DNA of 64,000 bases, taken from Bimastos eiseni. Taxonomy: Eukaryota > Annelida > Clitellata > Crassiclitellata > Lumbricidae. The stretch is taken from assembly GCA_959347315.1 (NCBI GenBank), contig OY365806.1, forward strand, positions 27,488,291 through 27,552,290, in the 5' to 3' direction. How positions within the stretch are numbered: position 1 is the stretch's first letter; each line of letters opens with the position of its first letter. The translations under genes and the position numbers were made by a program. Positions 12,901 to 25,444 of this stretch are shown one piece after another. The notes under the pieces were generated by a model that saw only the letters and a list, made by a program, of their open reading frames with translations, searched no databases and was not told where the DNA came from.

Positions 12901-14758
12901 TAAGCTGGCGTACTGCACTTAGCTTTTGAGTGGCGCTTTAGAAGTTCTAAGATTGCGGATATGTCCGCGATTGAAATACTGAGTAACTCTTGAAGATTTG
13001 ACCAAATTCCCAAACGCAGAAATAGTAGACAGCAGGGGTTAAAATTACACCACCTCAAATCATTTTAATCAAGGGCAATAGTAGAGCATTTTTGTAACAG
13101 AATATGCCAGACATAGATAGGCTAGCAGTGTTTAACGAGATGATATTTAATTAAATTGTCTTCTGCTGAACATGTTTATGGAGGACGCCACTGGTCGCTA
13201 TTAGTCATGGGCACTGCATGCTGGGTGCACGTTACGTAACAACCGTAGTTACGTCACTCATAGGCCAATCGATTATTTGCTGTCGCACAGGTATGTATGT
13301 ATAAATATATATATAAATATATATATATATTAGTTTTTGACCTTCTATTCCTTCTGTATATTAAAAGTTATGTAGCATCGTTCTTTTACCTTGATGATGT
13401 AAAGCAATTGTGTTTGAATGCCTTGCAGACCAGAGACAGGCAGAAGGAACCTGAAATCAATTCTTGGGAAGCTAACTTCTCTTGCCTGATCTGCTCTTTC
13501 CATCATTAGACACAAATGTCTCAGCAGTAGATTTTCACCGACACGTATTGGCCTTAAAAGGATTGTCCAGTAAAAGTTGTTGATTTACGAGATACGAGAG
13601 TGACAAGCTGTAGTAGGGACTAATAAAAATCCGATGAGTCGAAATGACCCATAACCATTTTGTATGCGCTTAAGCGTTAAGTCGTTGGCAACTGTCTACA
13701 GTCGATGACTGACGGTGACGCTTAATATGGAGCGACGGTGAATTGCTCTGCCTGCACTATAAATAAGCACCTCAGCAGCAGCAGCTGACGTCGGTGTCTG
13801 AGACGCTAAGCTGCATCGCTCCTTTGCAGACGCTCTTTACCGTCGACTGATAGAAAGAGGATTGGGAGGATTGGGCCACATAGTGCTGACAGGAGAGGCG
13901 TACATGTAGAGATAGAAGCGTCGACTCATTCGCGGTTCAAGCTGCCAAAGGGCAGACATCAAAAAAGACGAAGAAGAAGAAGAAGGAAAAGAACCAGAAG
14001 AAAAAGTAGAAGGACAAGAAGGAAATGAACAAGAAGAACAAGCAACACAAGAACAAGACGATGAAGTAAAGGAACAAGAATTGCAAGAACAAGAACAATA
14101 GGGAGGAAGAACAGGAATGAGGTGAACAAGAAGAACAGGAATAAAGAAAACAATAAGAAGAAGAAGAAGATGAGGAACAAGATGAAGAACAATATGAAGA
14201 ACAAGAGGATGAAGAATAAGAACAAGAGCAATAACGAGGGAAACTAGGAACACAGAGGCAAGAACGAGAAGTTCAAAGACAAGAATAAGGAGCAATAGGC
14301 GACGACGACGACGACGACGAAGAGGAAGAAGAAAAGGTAAAAGAAGAGAAAGAGAAAGAATAACTAATCCAGCAACGACGAAAACACAGCAAAAAACAGA
14401 AAGTGCAGACATATTTCAGTCAGTTACGAGTGTCTGCCAACAGAAGTAAAGACTCTAAAAGCAGTTCAGCATCCATTACATCCCATCTGTGTCTAATGGC
14501 CTCACAATGTATTCGCCGCAGAGGCCAAGAGGAGCATTATAATATGTGTTCATAGCACATACGTTCATGTCAGCTGCTACTTCACATAGATCTGTGGTGA
14601 ATCTGTAGCTATTGATCACTGTGAACTTTAATTGCTGCTTTTAGTCTCGATCCATCTGCCTGCTTTAGTTGAATCTACGTCGCCTTCCTTAACATTTTGA
14701 TGTATCACTCCATCGCAAGGAGACTTGGCGTCTGCCTCTCTCTCTCTCTGTCTCTTGG

Positions 14759-14789
<31 letters not shown>

Positions 14790-15521
14790 TGGTCTCTCTC
14801 TCTCTCTCTGTCGCTGTTTCTGTCTCTATCTCTCTGTCACTCTGTTTCTGTCGCTGTCTCTGTGTTTGTATATGTCTATGCATTTGTCTCTCTGTCTATG
14901 TCCGTCTGTCTGTCTGCTTATCTATCTATCTATCTATCTATCTATCCATCCATCCATCCATCCATCCATCCATCCATCCATCCATCCATCCATCCATCCA
15001 ACCATCCATCCATCCATCCATCCATCCATCCATCCATCCATCCATCCATCCATCCATCCATCCATCCATCCATCCATCCATCCATCCATCCATCCATCCA
15101 TCCATCCATCCATCCATCCATCCATCCATCCATCCATCCATCCATCCATCCATCCATCCATCCATCCATCCATCCATCCATCCATCCATCCATCCATCCA
15201 TCCATCCATCCATCCATCCATCCATCCATCCATCCATCCATCCATCCATCCATCCATCCATCCATCCATCCATCCATCCATCCATCCATCCATCCATCCA
15301 TCCATCCATCCATCCATCCATCCATCCATCCATCCATCCATCCATCCATCCATCCATCCATCCATCCATCCATCCATCCATCCATCCATCCATCCATCCA
15401 TCCATCCATCCATCCATCCATCCATCCATCCATCCATCCATCCATCCATCCATCCATCCATCCATCCATCCATCCATCCATCTATCTATCTATCTATCTA
15501 TATATCTATATATCTATCTAC

Positions 15522-15574
<53 letters not shown>

Positions 15575-17848
15575 CATCTATCTATCTATCTATCCATCTA
15601 TCTATCTATCTATCTATCTATCTCATACACACACGTCTGACTGTAGTGGTATTTCTAGAGTGCACTTTCCAGAGCCGAGCCGACGGGCAGCAACGGGAGC
15701 GGTGTAGGCAACGGTGGCCATAGTTCATCATTTATGTTGTTTTCCGTTTAGAATTAGCTGAGCGCTGAATTGGCTCCGACGGACTTTATAAGTCCCTGGT
15801 TGAATGGCGAATCTGCCGAGCGACTGTAACAAAAGTCAATTAACATCGTTCGGTTGGTCTGTAGTTATATCCGACAGACACAAAGCAGTCGGCGCCTATC
15901 TCGTCTTGTCGTCAGTATTCGTTAATTCTAATGAACTAACATGAAATTACTCTGTTGCTGCCGACACTGCTGTGGCTGCTGCTGCAACCATTGCTTCATG
16001 TCCTAATAAAAGTCTCCTAACTTTCTCGGCTCATCTGACTCTCGTCTTATGCTGTCAGATTGGAAGCGACGCTCAGGAGTTTATACTAAAGCGACCATTA
16101 TGCAAATTCGTTATTAGAACTACAAGTAATTATCATCAGACTGGAAATATTTTAAGAATTTTAGAATTAATAATATCATTAGAGTTATTAGAATAATTAA
16201 TTAGAGTTATTAGAATTATTAAAGACCATTAGAATTTTTAGTTTTGCCAGAAATATTAGAATTACTATACTCATTAGAATTGTTAGAATAGTTAATTATT
16301 AAAATTATTAATATCATAACTAGAATTTTTTAAACTATTAGAATCATTAAAATTATTGGAATTTTATGAGTTATTATAATAATTAATATTATCATAATTA
16401 TTAAATTTTTTGGAATTATTAGTATCGTCAGAATTGTTATAAATATTGGAATTATTAAAACAGATTTTGGTGCGTCGTCCGTGACTGTCTTTTGCATTAT
16501 TCAGAAGTGTTGAGATGTAACTGATTATTGTCTGTCGTCTGTGATTGTTGTTGTCGTAGGTCGTTTCCAGGTGGATTCAGACACAGGGGCCGTCATTGCA
16601 ACCACTGTCTTCGATCGAGAAACGGAATCGTTCCACGAGTTCCACGTCCTCGCTTCGATCAGCGGAACAGAAGAGCGGTTTGCGTCGCGGACCCTCGTTC
16701 GTCTGACCGTCCTTGACGCTGACGACGAAGCCCCGAGGTTCGAGCAGCCGACGTATTCGTTCGAAGCAACGGAAGACTCGAGTGTGAGGACGAAAGTCGG
16801 TCGAGTGGTTGCCTTCGACCGAGATCTCCATCCTCTCAACGCCTTCTCCTACAGCCTCTTCAGCCGTCAGGAAGACGAGCGGTCGACCGCAAGCGCTCGG
16901 TCCTTCTTCGCCATCGACGCAGCCACGGGCGTCATCTTCGTCGTCGCCCCCCTCGACCGAGAGGCCATTGAGCGCCACTCCCTCGTTGCCATGGTGAGAA
17001 GCAACGTCACACAACAAAGACTGACGAGTCGGATGGAGGACACAACCGTCGTTGACGTCACAATCCTCGACTGCAACGACAATGCACCGACGTTCCTCTT
17101 CCCTTCGCCGTCCAATAACACCGTGAGGATCTCGTCGAGTCTCGCGGTCGGCGAGATCGTGACGTCAGTCCTTGCCAAGGACGACGACGTCGGCCTCAAT
17201 GCTCAGCTGCACTACTCCATCAAAAACGAAGTGGCGCTACAGGAATTCTTCCGCATCGACCAAGTGACCGGCGTCGTCCGTCTATTGGCCAATCTGTCGA
17301 GACGCCTCCTCGACCGAGGAGCCACTCCTCCTCATTCAGTCGTCTTCCGGTTGACCATCAACGCCAGGGACTCAGGCACACCCACGACGCTCAACACTTC
17401 CACCATTCTCCGCATCGAAGTTGACGTCCACCGCAGCAATGACGGTGATGACGACGACGCTACGAAAGCCTCGTCTGACTATCGCAAGTTAAACACACGT
17501 GATGGAGAATTTGACGAGAATCACGTGATCATTGTTGTAATGGCGGTTGCTGGTTGCCTTGTTGTCCTCGTTGCCTTTGTACTCGTTGCCACTCTGATCC
17601 GTAAAAGCGTCGATAAGGCAGTGGACCGAAAAGTCATATGGAGCAAAGTAACGACTGAGGCGGACAACCAACAACAGCAGCAACAACAACAGCTGAATAG
17701 TCCCGCGACAACAGCAACCAAGACGACAACAGCTGGTGATAACGGCACCGCCATTTTTATTTCTTCGGAGACGGATCGCAACACTCCGGAAATGAACGAA
17801 GTGGCGGACATCATCCTGACTCTGGAGAGTGAACCAGTCAGCTTCGCT
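6955..17848 (+). CDS. Protocadherin-like adhesion receptor, 7 cadherin repeats plus membrane segment (two exons; 3' end incomplete)
   Basis: Calcium-dependent cell-adhesion receptor of the plasma membrane. Exon 1 is 6955–8590 (donor CAAG|GTAAGC); exon 2 is 16560–17848 (acceptor GTCGTAG). The codon is split 1+2 across the junction, giving 975 codons. The ATG is followed by a basic stretch and a hydrophobic signal segment (residues about 22–41). EC1 (about 47–155) has the protocadherin-type start [11 protein letters not shown] and ends [11 protein letters not shown]2 ends DVNDNVPRF (265), EC3 [11 protein letters not shown]4 [10 protein letters not shown] (501), EC5 [10 protein letters not shown] (606), EC6 DCNDNAPTF (724); EC7 runs to about 835. 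A membrane helix follows at about 867–890, then RKSVDK and a poly-Gln stretch (916–923). Seven ECs resemble delta-1-type protocadherins. The ends of EC3, EC4 and EC5 have degenerate calcium-linker motifs. The exon ends in a phase-0 donor (GCT|GTAAGT), so the cytoplasmic tail continues in later exons. Confidence is high for the family and moderate for the subtype. Confidence 0.9.
10010..10160. promoter_or_regulatory. Possible intronic regulatory segment (CRE and CCAAT motifs)
   Basis: A GC-richer island in an AT-rich intron. It holds TGACGTCA (a perfect CRE-type palindrome, about 10038) and ACCAATCA (a CCAAT-type box, about 10100) close together, with several GTCGTC repeats. Clustering suggests an enhancer or alternative promoter, but motifs alone are weak evidence. 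Confidence 0.2.
11702..12005 (-). repeat. 27-bp minisatellite, about 11 copies
   Basis: Tandem unit of 27 bp (core GGGTCTCGTCTGTTATGGG followed by TTGAGACA) repeated about 11 times with point variation. Because 27 is a multiple of three, the array is open on the minus strand and would encode repeats such as DETLSQPIT. There is no sign that it is translated; it lies in the protocadherin intron. Confidence 0.9.
12880..12955 (+). repeat. Short interspersed repeat, 'GTGAATAAGCTGG' family
   Basis: Core CGCTCGTGAATAAGCTGG followed by a TGAGTGGCGCTTTAGAAG-type end. Related copies occur near 61730 and 63810 (same strand) and near 20080, 52365, 55855 and 60845 (opposite strand). This is a dispersed non-coding element of unknown class. 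Confidence 0.65.
13955..14400 (+). repeat. Purine-rich (GAA/GAC/GAG) low-complexity tract
   Basis: Nearly uninterrupted purine-rich DNA with AAGAAG, GAACAAGA and a GACGACGAC run (about 14299–14320). It opens long leucine/phenylalanine-rich frames on the minus strand that are composition artefacts. Confidence 0.8.
14735..14830 (+). repeat. CT-dinucleotide microsatellite
   Basis: Runs of TCTC interrupted by TGTCTCTTGG directly upstream of the tetranucleotide array. Confidence 0.85.
14918..15622 (+). repeat. Compound tetranucleotide array (ATCT)n(ATCC)n(ATCT)n
   Basis: A short ATCT block leads into about 535 bp of ATCC repeats (about 135 units, with a single change near 15000), then about 140 bp of ATCT with sparse variants. 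Four is not a multiple of three, so every frame reads a repeated peptide (PSIH on plus, DGWM on minus). These are not proteins. The flanking ATCT blocks look like the ancestral microsatellite from which a homogenised ATCC core expanded. Confidence 0.97.
16130..16462 (+). repeat. AT-rich TTAGAATTATTA low-complexity block
   Basis: Irregular repeats of ATTAGAATTATTAG-like words over about 330 bp, ending about 100 bp before the exon 2 acceptor of the protocadherin. Confidence 0.75.
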
Positions 17849-20800
17849 GTAAGTTCAAAGTTTAATTCCACACAAGGCGGTGAATGCAAAAGACTAAGGA
17901 GAGATGGAGGAGAGATGGTGGAGAGAGTGGAGGATGGCAGATGGAAATTTAGATAAATGGTAGAAAAGAGTGAGGAGTTAGGGATGAGTGGAAGAAAGAA
18001 GATGGTAAGGTAGAAGAGAGGAAGAAGAGAATGAAGAGTTAGGAAAGAAAGAAAATTTAAATATAGAAATGTAGATAGACGTAATGTAAAGGAATGGAAG
18101 AAGGGGGCAGGGAATGTAGGTGACGCTGACAAGCATAATGACATTGACGACATAAAATATTCAGTTCAACAGCTTCTTTAATTAATCCATTCACTCCGAC
18201 GCAGATGCCATGGTCACTACAGACCGTATTCATTCCTTCTAACGTTTAACTACGTGGCATCACCGTAGTCTGGTCTACTAGATTATATTCTATCATCTTC
18301 TAGCATAGCCCTAAACTCCGATTCTTTGAGTCTTCTTCAATCCATCCTCAAGAATACGGAATGCTGAAATAAAAGAAAGTAGACAGCTGAATGTGCATGA
18401 TAATTTATTCCCTCAAATGTCCGACAGAGGTTACGAAAATCTCTTGTTGGATCTGTTTGACTATGGCATTTTGGAGTTTTCTTTAATCACTCAGTTACTT
18501 TTCTTTCTGCAATTTGCACTTTTCCATTCAACTCTGAATTCAAAGCAATAAGCACATCAGTGTATTCGGCGCGACTTCTAATCTCCACCTCTCATGTCTC
18601 CCACTTAATCCACACTCGTTTCCGCTTTAGCAATAATAGGCCCTTGGACTTTGGTGATTTAATATCCCCGACATCATAGCATACTCACAATGTCACATTG
18701 TTTCTGCACGATCATTGAGATCTACCCACACATAATAATAGCAATGATTTATCTGCATACTCACCCTTTTATCTCAGCGTGAATTGCTTTTCTATTCAAG
18801 AACTCTCTGTTACATCCGCAATGCTGAAAATCTCGGCGCAAAAATTAATAGCCGAAGCGTAATAGGAGATAGCGTGCCATCGCAGGCTTCCAAGTCCCGC
18901 CAACGAAGCCACGCTGTAATGCCGTGACGATAAATTCAACGCGTCTTGACATCTCCTCCGACGTATTCTTCGAATGCGCCTTTTGACGTTTATGGCGGCC
19001 ATCGCGTTTCATCTGTAGGTCCATGCACTCCATGATATAGTCCGAAACGAACTCTAAACGAAGGCGACGTAAGCAAACGATTTGCGCCTTATCGATTGGT
19101 AACGACTGCGTTCATAACCTGAGTTTCCACCCGGAGTCAGGCAGGGCAGAGAACCCCGCCTGGGAATAACGATACGAAGGCGTACAACGTCGGTAGGAAA
19201 AGAACCTGACAGTTTAAATAGGCTCGGCGGACACCGTTCGGGTTTTTGGTGGAAACATAAAAATCTGGGAAGTCAATCGAATGACCAATGACCGGGTAAC
19301 AGGGATAAAACGAAAAGAGACTGGTGGCCTTTGAGCACTAGTTTCTGATTCAAAATGGTCAGACATCATTGGGTCGTCATCTCATCTGTGACACGAATTT
19401 ACTTAGGCTGAGCAACACGTGAACTCCTTAAATGGCTTTCTTTACTTGTTCTCTTAACCGTAACGTATCTTTTACGAAATGATATCCAGTGTGCTCGAGC
19501 GCTTCGTGTCTTCTTACATGGAGCGTGCAAATTGGAATCTTTTCTCAGACGGTTCATGGGTTTGAACGTTGATACCGTTGTCCTTCATGCTCAGCTAATC
19601 AACAGGCATGTATAAAACACGGAAATAATTGTCTCTTACGTTCGCTCACACGAGGCATATGAAGACAGAACTCATGTTAATCCTTTACCTGGTCTGGGGT
19701 CTCGTTTGCTAAATGGTGTTTGGGCGAGTTCATCATTTCGAATTGGTCAGTTGGTCCATAGACATGAAAAATCACCGAGGTGCTTTTCCATCATGACACC
19801 ACGAATGACGTAATTGACAAATAGAAAATTTACCTGTTCCATTCCTATTTGCATTTACATGTGTAATACCTCTAATGTTACTGATTTCGGTATGTAGATT
19901 TAATTTCTGATGTTGATTTGGTTATAGGAACGTAGGCCTGTACTGTAATGGTAGACTTCATATAGGCCTGTCGATTATAACCTGATACACGGATATAGAC
20001 ATGCGTATAGGCGCATACCATAGCACGATCTCAAATATGGGCAGTTGATCCTTAATCGTATACGCTAGTCGTAATATTCAAGGTTCTAAAGCGCCACTCA
20101 AAGTCAAGCACAAGGCCACCGGCTTATTCAATAGCGCTGCGTCGAAACAGATGGGTTGTCCAAATGGTAATCCAGGAGAGGTGAAGGTTCAGCAGACAGA
20201 TAAGCCAGAGTGGCAGAGTAGCTTAAAGCAAGTGACATTTAGGGCGAGAGTTGAGAGACGGAGATCGAATGAGTCAAGGTACGAGTTCGTGAAGTGATGA
20301 AACCTCAATTTTGAGTGCGAAGCTGCGGGTTATTAAATTGAGAAGCACGAGGCAGATGATGATGGTGGGCAATTGACAAAGATAAAAGTGGAAATGATCA
20401 CTTGCGGAAATACACTGTACACAAAATCTCCCAAGGTCGACCGCGCATTTTTCGCATACTCAATCTAACGCAACGAATTTTCAAACCGCCTTCTTTTTTC
20501 AAAGAGGAAGCTCAGCTAAAAGCCAATCTGCATTATTACGATTTACAACACCACGATGAAGTGGGTGTTAATATCAGAGGATTACACGATATTCCATTGC
20601 TTTCTGGCGACTTGATTGTGTATTGGAGACGGCATATTTTGATCACCTTACACATTCACAAATGATTAATCAGCATTTTTTTTGTAAAAGCTCTTGCATC
20701 CGGGTTATAGTTTTGCCCTTTCTATATTTAATCATAGACGAACTAAGTTCCACCCACACTTCAAATGATAAATTACGCTACATTGACGTTGATATAAAAC

Positions 20801-22876
20801 GGTATTCTTCATTCATTCATTCATTAGTTCGTTCGTTCTTTCATTAATTCATTCAATCGTTAATTCATTAATTCATTACGAAAATTCATGTAGCGCCCTC
20901 GACTACTGCTCAAGGGCGCACCTGAGCGTTTGCGTGTATAATGCTGTTCAATTCCAGTTCTTGACCGTTTAGAGTTGGCATAAATAATATATCTTCATCT
21001 GAGCTTCATCTCAGCCAAACAGAAATTGCTTGCTGACTTCAAAAATATTAAGTAAATTTATGTCCAGGTTAAATATTGTTCTGGACCACAGTGGCTGATA
21101 TTAAGATGCATAACAGAATGCTGCATGCATTGACGATTAATATTCATGTGAACAGTATTATACATACTTATGACGACGTGTATGTAATTGTGCATACATA
21201 ATGAACAGCTCCGTGGTGTCGTATGCATGCGGAGAGGAGACACGCTGAAGGAGTAGGAGAAGAAAGAGAGAGTACGGTTGAGTTGGGAGAGGGACGTGGG
21301 GTGGGGTGGTTAGGTCGTGTTGTTGTTCGTGGACTCACACAGCGTCAGGAAATGAACTTAAATGTGCCGCAGTAGATGTTGACGGCGGACAGATGGCTTT
21401 ATGAAACGATCACCAACCCCTCGGCTAGTTGTTTCCCATTCTTTATCCCTTCCCTTATATCCTACTCTTCCTTCCTTCCTTCCTTCTCCAAATCTATTTT
21501 CTTCACCTATTGTCGTCGTCTCCTGCATTCACCCTTTCGTTCACCTCCTCTTCCTGTTAGTAGATCCTCCTTCTCCAATTCATCCTCCTTCTCCGTCTCC
21601 ATCTTATGCTCGGATCATCGGCTTCTTCTGTGGCTAGCTACCAGAAGCATTCGTGCAAGAAGTGTTGAATTGATAAGAATTACTATAGGTTAATAACAGG
21701 ACAAACGGAGTTGAAGACGTTTCTCCCGTCGTATTCCGTCTTTCTTTACAGTCACCAAACATCAAAACACAAGAATGCCGGAGAATAATGAATGCGTGGC
21801 CTTATAATATACTCAGAAAGCTTACTTACTCTGTTGCTTTGGTCCGCCGTTACTAAATAATGATGGGTGATGGTTGAGATAAATTGTTTCCGTGGCTCGT
21901 TTTATCTACTGGGTCTGGTTGGTTGATTTGACTGCGAATGTAGATCTACACAGAAATAAATTCACCTCTTGTATTCAGTCAATATAATAATAGCCAAGAT
22001 ATTATTTAAATGATTTTATATATTATATAATATATAGTTACATACCGGGAGTTTAATTTTATAGGCACGTTTTTTAAAGTCGTATTTCACTATGTTTGTT
22101 CAAGTTCATATTTCAGATAATCTTAAAACGTCAAATAAATATCAAGAATATATTTTTTAAGCCAAAGCACTTCACCAGTGACATAACAAGTACAAACCAG
22201 CCGAGGGCAGTTGGGCACTCTAAGTTTGTGTTCCTTTCCCATCAATTGAATAGAGAGTGAAAATAAGATGGCTATTTATAACATAAGTATGGTGAAGAAA
22301 TTTATCGTTATCATCAATAATCCATGATCAAGTCACAGTAATAGTGTAAGACAAAACATGATTACAACTCAGATGTATAGGCATAGTGCAAATTTTCATG
22401 TCGCTTATAATCTAGTCAGTTACATGAGAGCCTACAATTGTACATGCATATATTACATCATGCACAGTATACTGTTAAATAAGTTTCTAGGTTACGCTGA
22501 TCAGTGTATTGAACGATGAACAGTTCAAGGAAGATTAACTGGTCATGTGAAATTGTCAAGATTTGTGAAATAAAGATAACACGAAAGGTATTGGTCTACT
22601 GCCTATGTATGCTACTGCGGCACAAAGCTAAGCTACTCGACTGAGTACTCGACTCCAAAACTACTCGTTAGCGGCAGCCCTACCAATAGGCTATGCATGC
22701 TACTGCGACACCCGTAGTTGCTGTTAGATTCTGCAATAGATAAGAAGTGAATGAAGCGACTCTCAGGCTTCGTGAACTTAATATCATCGTGCTGTGATGA
22801 TCCATGATGATCACCATTGATCCACTGACACACTGAAGATTAGGGTTTGTCCTATCTACAAACAATCATCACAATA
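17849..22876. other. Unannotated stretch downstream of protocadherin exon 2
   Basis: Probable intron of the protocadherin if its tail exon lies further right. Contents: a purine-rich run (17.9–18.1 kb), a short interspersed repeat copy (20080–20150), ATTCATTC repeats (about 20805–20880) and a pyrimidine-rich stretch (21.4–21.6 kb). An open frame at 20402–20665 (87 aa) has no recognised homology. No exon with the needed phase was identified. Confidence 0.4.
20080..20152 (-). repeat. Short interspersed repeat, 'GTGAATAAGCTGG' family (reverse copy)
   Basis: Reads AAAGCGCCACTCAAAG, then CACCGGCTTATTCAATAGCGCTGCG, which is the reverse complement of the copies at 12880 and 63810 with substitutions. 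Confidence 0.6.
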
Positions 22877-23145
22877 CAGCGGCATAGCAAAGTAATTGTG
22901 CACTTTGTGATACAAGCATGATATTTTGCACAGACGTAGTACCTTGTATTGTTACGAGATTTGGATGTTGGAAAAATATTTTTTTTAAATTTTTGGAAAA
23001 TAAAAAATATTATTTTTAAATATTTTTTATTAAAGTGAATTTTTTTAAATCCAAGTTACGCCCTTTAGACATGCAGATGTTAAACATTCAAACCCAGAAT
23101 CAATTAAAAATCATGGTCACAAACTTTGAAATTGTTTATATTTGC
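22877..23145 (-). repeat. Left inverted arm of the composite element
   Basis: Matches the reverse complement of about 29808–30091 over nearly its whole length, with a diverged T/A-rich centre (22975–23040). Confidence 0.8.
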
Positions 23146-23627
23146 CGCAAAATGCAATGTAGCAGGTTTGGAGTAACTCATCTTAGTGTGCATTGTTTTG
23201 CTAACTGATGTATTTTATTTGTACGATAACATTGAAATGACATTTAACATCACTTAGGCCAGCTCAGGGAGGGCTTCTGAGTAGGTATCTTGAAGGGCGC
23301 TATATAAATGTACTATTACATTACATATCAAGCGGGGTCTTGGGGCAGATCCTTTAAATGAAGTCCAGAGTCGTATTTTATAGTCATACGATATTGGACA
23401 AAGGCTAAAGATAACACATGCGAGCCTAACTGAACAAGCCTGTCGGAAGCATACACGACCTGATTATATTTGGTGTTCTACAAGTGCAAGTAGGATCATG
23501 TAAAAGGATGTTCTTGAAGGAAACTCTCACTTCCAGGTGCTGTTTTGTTTTTCTGTGAAGGGGGACTTCTGAGAAAGCAGAAATAAGTAGGTCTTATATG
23601 AATACATACCTTCAATTTCAACTTTAA

Positions 23628-23772
23628 CCTTGATTCTAAGAAACATTGTTATTAACAACTACTTTTAAGGGCAAAAATAAACAAAATCAGAGTTTGTGAC
23701 CATGATTTTTAATTGATTCTCGGTTTGAATGTTTAACATTTACATGTTTAAAGGGCGTAACTTGGATTTTTA
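23628..23772 (+). repeat. Internal arm, direct copy of 29766–29905
   Basis: Shares TTCTAAGAAACATTG, TTTTAAGGGCAAAAATA, TTTGTGAC, TAATTGATTCTCG and GAATGTTTAACATTTACATG with the right arm, in the same orientation. It ends immediately before the gag start, so it may be the 5' boundary of the retrotransposon insertion. Confidence 0.8.
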
Positions 23773-23788
23773 CCCAAAAAATTCGACT

Positions 23789-25438
23789 ATGGAAATGATG
23801 ATGCAAATGGTAATGATGATGAATCAACAAGCAGAACAAGTTAGGAAGGAAGAAAGAAAACTTCAGCAAGAAAAAGAAGAAAGAGCAGAACAGGTCAGAA
23901 GGGAAGAGCTAGAATTAAAACGAAAACAAGAGGAAGAAAGTAACAGAATTAAGAAAGAAGAATTAGAATTACAAAGAAAACAATTTGAATTACAAATAGA
24001 ATTACTCAAGCGAGATCGAGACGAAGCGGAGAAAAGAAGGTAGAACATGCGATAGCAGTAGAGGAAGCTAGGAAAAGTGAGGAACTGATGCGTCGAGAGT
24101 CATTACTAGAACAATCTAAGAGAAAAGAGGAAAAGGAAATAACACGAGCCAGAGAAGTTGAGTTAACAAATCAAGTATCAGTATCAAGGTAGGGCGGAAG
24201 AAGCTTAAAAGCAACAAGAAGATAATGATCGTACTTTTGAGATGGAGAAAGCCAAAATAAAAATAAAAGAAGAGGAAGTACAAATTGCAAAGCAACAGTT
24301 AGAAATCGAATAAGCTAGACGCAAAGAAGAAAATGAGAAAGAAGAGAAAAGGTTAGAAGTCGAGCAAGCGAGACGCAAAGAAGAAAATGAGGGAGATGAG
24401 AGAAGACGGTTTGAAGAAGAATCATTAATAACTAAGATTAAGAAGATTGGGAACGCCATGAAACATGTTCTACCAAAGATGCCAGAGGATAGTATGGAAA
24501 TACCATTGTATTTTAAGACAGTGGAGAATGCTTTCTGTAGATTTGAGGTTGGATGGCATTTTTGGGTAAAATTTTTATTACCTTTGATGACACCTAGGGC
24601 ACGTACTGTGCTAAACAGATTATCCTTAATTGCATTACAAGACTATGAGATAGTGAAGCAACATTTACTCAAAGAATTCAAACTTACTCCTCGGGAATAT
24701 AGATCAAAATTCATGGAAACTAGGAAAACCAATGAGAAAACTTTTATCATGTTTACTGCACGATTGAGAAATTTACTTAACTATTACGTCATAAGTCGAA
24801 ACATCGGAAAAGACTATGATAAACTATTTGATTTGTTAATCGCGGATAGACTGATAGAAGCATTACCTTCAGGACCATTGAATTTTGTTTTGTCGAAAGA
24901 GGGAACCGAGTGTTTTGAGTCAAGCATGATTGCGGATCTTGCTGATATACGTGTGAATAATCAAATTGGTGGATTGGTACAGAATAAAATGAATACAAAT
25001 TATATGGGAGCAAGAAATGAAGGGTACCAAAGCGGAAAAGGGAAATAGTATCAGGAAACCAGAAATAGGAATCAAAATATGGAACTTTTTAATACGTTTC
25101 TAGGATATGCTAGTGTACCAAGGTCACCTAAGTGGAAGGAGGACGAGTTTACAAAAGGTAGTCAGTTACCCAGTCATAAAAATACAACCACAACTTTTGT
25201 AAATAAGAAGTTCGATTAGAGTTATGAGTCCAAATATCAAGTGAGAGATCAGAAGGGTTCAGAAAGTTATGTGAAACAGTGTTACAATTGTAGAACCACA
25301 GGGCACATCGCTAAATTTTGCCATTATCCAGCCAAAGCTTCTGAGATAAGTAAGTATCAGGATAAAGCTAAGGTGAATAGAATACAAGTTAGTGAACAGA
25401 ACGTTGAAAATCAAGAGACTGGAAATACTGACATGTAG
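23789..25438 (+). pseudogene. gag: Retrotransposon gag remnant (coiled coil, SCAN-related capsid, zinc knuckle)
   Basis: The likely start is the ATG at 23789. The first 85 or so codons form a Glu/Lys/Arg/Gln-rich coiled coil, cut by a stop at 24041 and by further frame breaks up to about 24440. The capsid part (24458–25048) has the pattern of Gmr1-like Gag, the family from which the vertebrate SCAN domain derives: a W-F-LLPLM-A-L segment, DYEIVKQHLLKEF, then YRSKF, a leucine-rich helix and LIEALP. A CCHC zinc knuckle (C-x2-C-x4-H-x4-C, CYNCRTTGHIAKFC) lies at about 25278–25320. It would package element RNA. Broken, so scored as a pseudogene. Confidence 0.8.
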
Positions 25439-25444
25439 GTAAAA

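Larger units (their letters stand above)
8591..16559 (+). other. Intron 1 of the protocadherin (about 8 kb)
   Basis: Bounded by a GTAAGC donor and a TCGTAG acceptor that join a split codon in EC5. It contains the 27-bp minisatellite (11.70–12.01 kb), a purine-rich GAA/GAC tract (13.96–14.40 kb), the giant ATCC array (14.92–15.62 kb) and a TTAGAA-rich AT block just before exon 2. The remaining sequence shows no exon I recognise. Confidence 0.8.

Noticed and set aside
13837..14412. 191-aa Leu/Ser-rich minus-strand ORF
   Set aside because: Complement of a GAA/GAC purine tract; composition artefact.
14697..15723. Long repetitive ORFs (PSIH and DGWM repeats)
   Set aside because: Produced by the ATCC/ATCT tetranucleotide array in all frames; no start context, splice sites or non-repetitive domain.
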